Translations under genes and position numbers: made by a program | Origin: Chloroflexota bacterium | Lineage (GTDB): Bacteria > Chloroflexota > Anaerolineae > 4572-78 > J111 | Reading direction: 5' to 3' | Length of the DNA stretch: 6,206 nt | Assembly (NCBI GenBank): GCA_003694775.1 | Contig: RFJV01000296.1 | Span: 1-6,206 of the forward strand | Notes under the pieces: model-generated | The model's input: the letters and a program-made list of their open reading frames with translations, nothing else | What the model was told of the DNA's origin: nothing | Database searches by the model: none | In this document: positions 6,111 through 6,206 of the stretch, piece by piece | Numbering within the stretch: the stretch's first letter is position 1 | Layout of the letters: each line of letters opens with the position of its first letter

Positions 6111-6144
6111 GCACCCCCTGCACATGGGTGCGTTTCATTTTTTT
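6109..6144 (+). terminator. Terminator-like hairpin, second GCACCC/GGGTGC stem
   Basis: ACGCACCC (6109-6116) and GGGTGCGT (6126-6133) form an 8-bp stem with a 9-base loop (CCTGCACAT), followed by TTTCATTTTTTT, which ends in seven consecutive T (6138-6144). This is the best Rho-independent terminator shape in the window for plus-strand transcription. The stem equals that at 5811-5836, but the loop is different. Confidence 0.6.
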
Positions 6145-6158
6145 GGTAAGTGGAGCCA

Positions 6159-6184
6159 TCCACGAATTTTTCACGAATACACGA
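6159..6184. repeat. CACGAAT-type repeat block, copy 2
   Basis: TCCACGAATTTTTCACGAATACAC (the first 24 bases, 6159-6182) matches 5858-5881 at 22 of 24 bases. Its distance from the upstream GGGTGCGT arm (33 bases between starts) is close to that of copy 1 (30 bases), so hairpin and repeat appear to travel as a pair. Confidence 0.8.
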
Positions 6185-6206
6185 CCTGTCCCCGCCAGGG
6201 AGATGG

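Larger units (their letters stand above)
5993..6129. repeat. 13-base direct repeats CCTGCACATGGGT bracketing a hairpin cluster
   Basis: CCTGCACATGGGT occurs exactly at 5993-6005 and 6117-6129, 124 bases apart. The first copy runs into the 5' arm of the hairpin at 6004; the second supplies the loop and part of the 3' arm of the hairpin at 6109. The hairpins lie between the two copies, so the unit may have formed by duplication or by insertion of the cluster. Confidence 0.75.
5750..6206. other. Gene-free intergenic repeat island
   Basis: I see no convincing gene in these 457 bases. The region is AT-richer than the operon and is nearly filled by direct repeats, inverted repeats and hairpins listed separately. 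Short open frames on the minus strand cross these palindromes and show no protein-like composition or ribosome site. The last bases (CCAGGGAGATGG) give no readable start, since the purine stretch directly abuts the ATG. No clear sigma-70 promoter was found. Confidence 0.7.

Noticed and set aside
5751..6163. Three overlapping minus-strand small open frames in the intergenic region
   Set aside because: They overlap one another in different frames, run across perfect palindromes and repeats, and show no recognisable protein features or convincing ribosome sites.
6201..6206. Start of a new gene at ATG 6203
   Set aside because: The purine stretch directly abuts the ATG with no spacing and only four bases remain, so nothing can be judged.

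Overview
The window is a GC-rich bacterial fragment that reads like an environmental member of the Chloroflexota (Anaerolineae-type). This rests on protein style, namely large GT-C membrane glycosyltransferases with an added outer beta-sandwich, and on heptanucleotide repeats of the ATTCACC/ATTCAAA kind inside and between genes. No marker gene is present, so the taxonomic call is an inference. No phage, CRISPR, tRNA or rRNA signal was seen.

Positions 3-5749 hold one compact plus-strand operon of three envelope genes. First comes the C-terminal part of a GT-C (GT87-like) membrane glycosyltransferase whose start lies upstream of the window. Fifteen bases later starts a 760-residue protein made of a major-facilitator membrane domain fused to cytosolic-type HEAT repeats. 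Its stop codon overlaps (ATGA) the start of a 778-residue GT39/PMT-like glycosyltransferase that carries two soluble C-terminal domains. Both glycosyltransferases probably use polyprenyl-phosphate sugars on the outer face of the membrane. The transporter-like protein between them may move a lipid or sugar intermediate, or may be regulated through its HEAT tail; its substrate cannot be read from sequence.

The unusual content is repetitive. Five exact CACCATT heptamers occupy positions 1-35 and are read through in frame by the first gene. Inside the third gene, positions 4066-4210 hold twelve GATTKRC-type heptamers, a short GC hairpin spacer and five ATTCAAA-type heptamers. All are translated, adding roughly 45-50 residues between two hydrophobic segments of an otherwise normal membrane enzyme. 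Both tracts belong to one ATT-centred heptamer family and lie in the same orientation to their genes.

Positions 5750-6206 hold no convincing gene. The region is AT-richer and built from repeats: ACGAAT-type repeats that begin at the stop codon of the third gene, two hairpins with the same GCACCC/GGGTGC stem but different loops (both terminator-like), a 24-base direct repeat placed about 30 bases after each of those hairpins, and a dense run of perfect hairpins at 6004-6133. It looks like a composite repeat island that may also end transcription of the operon.
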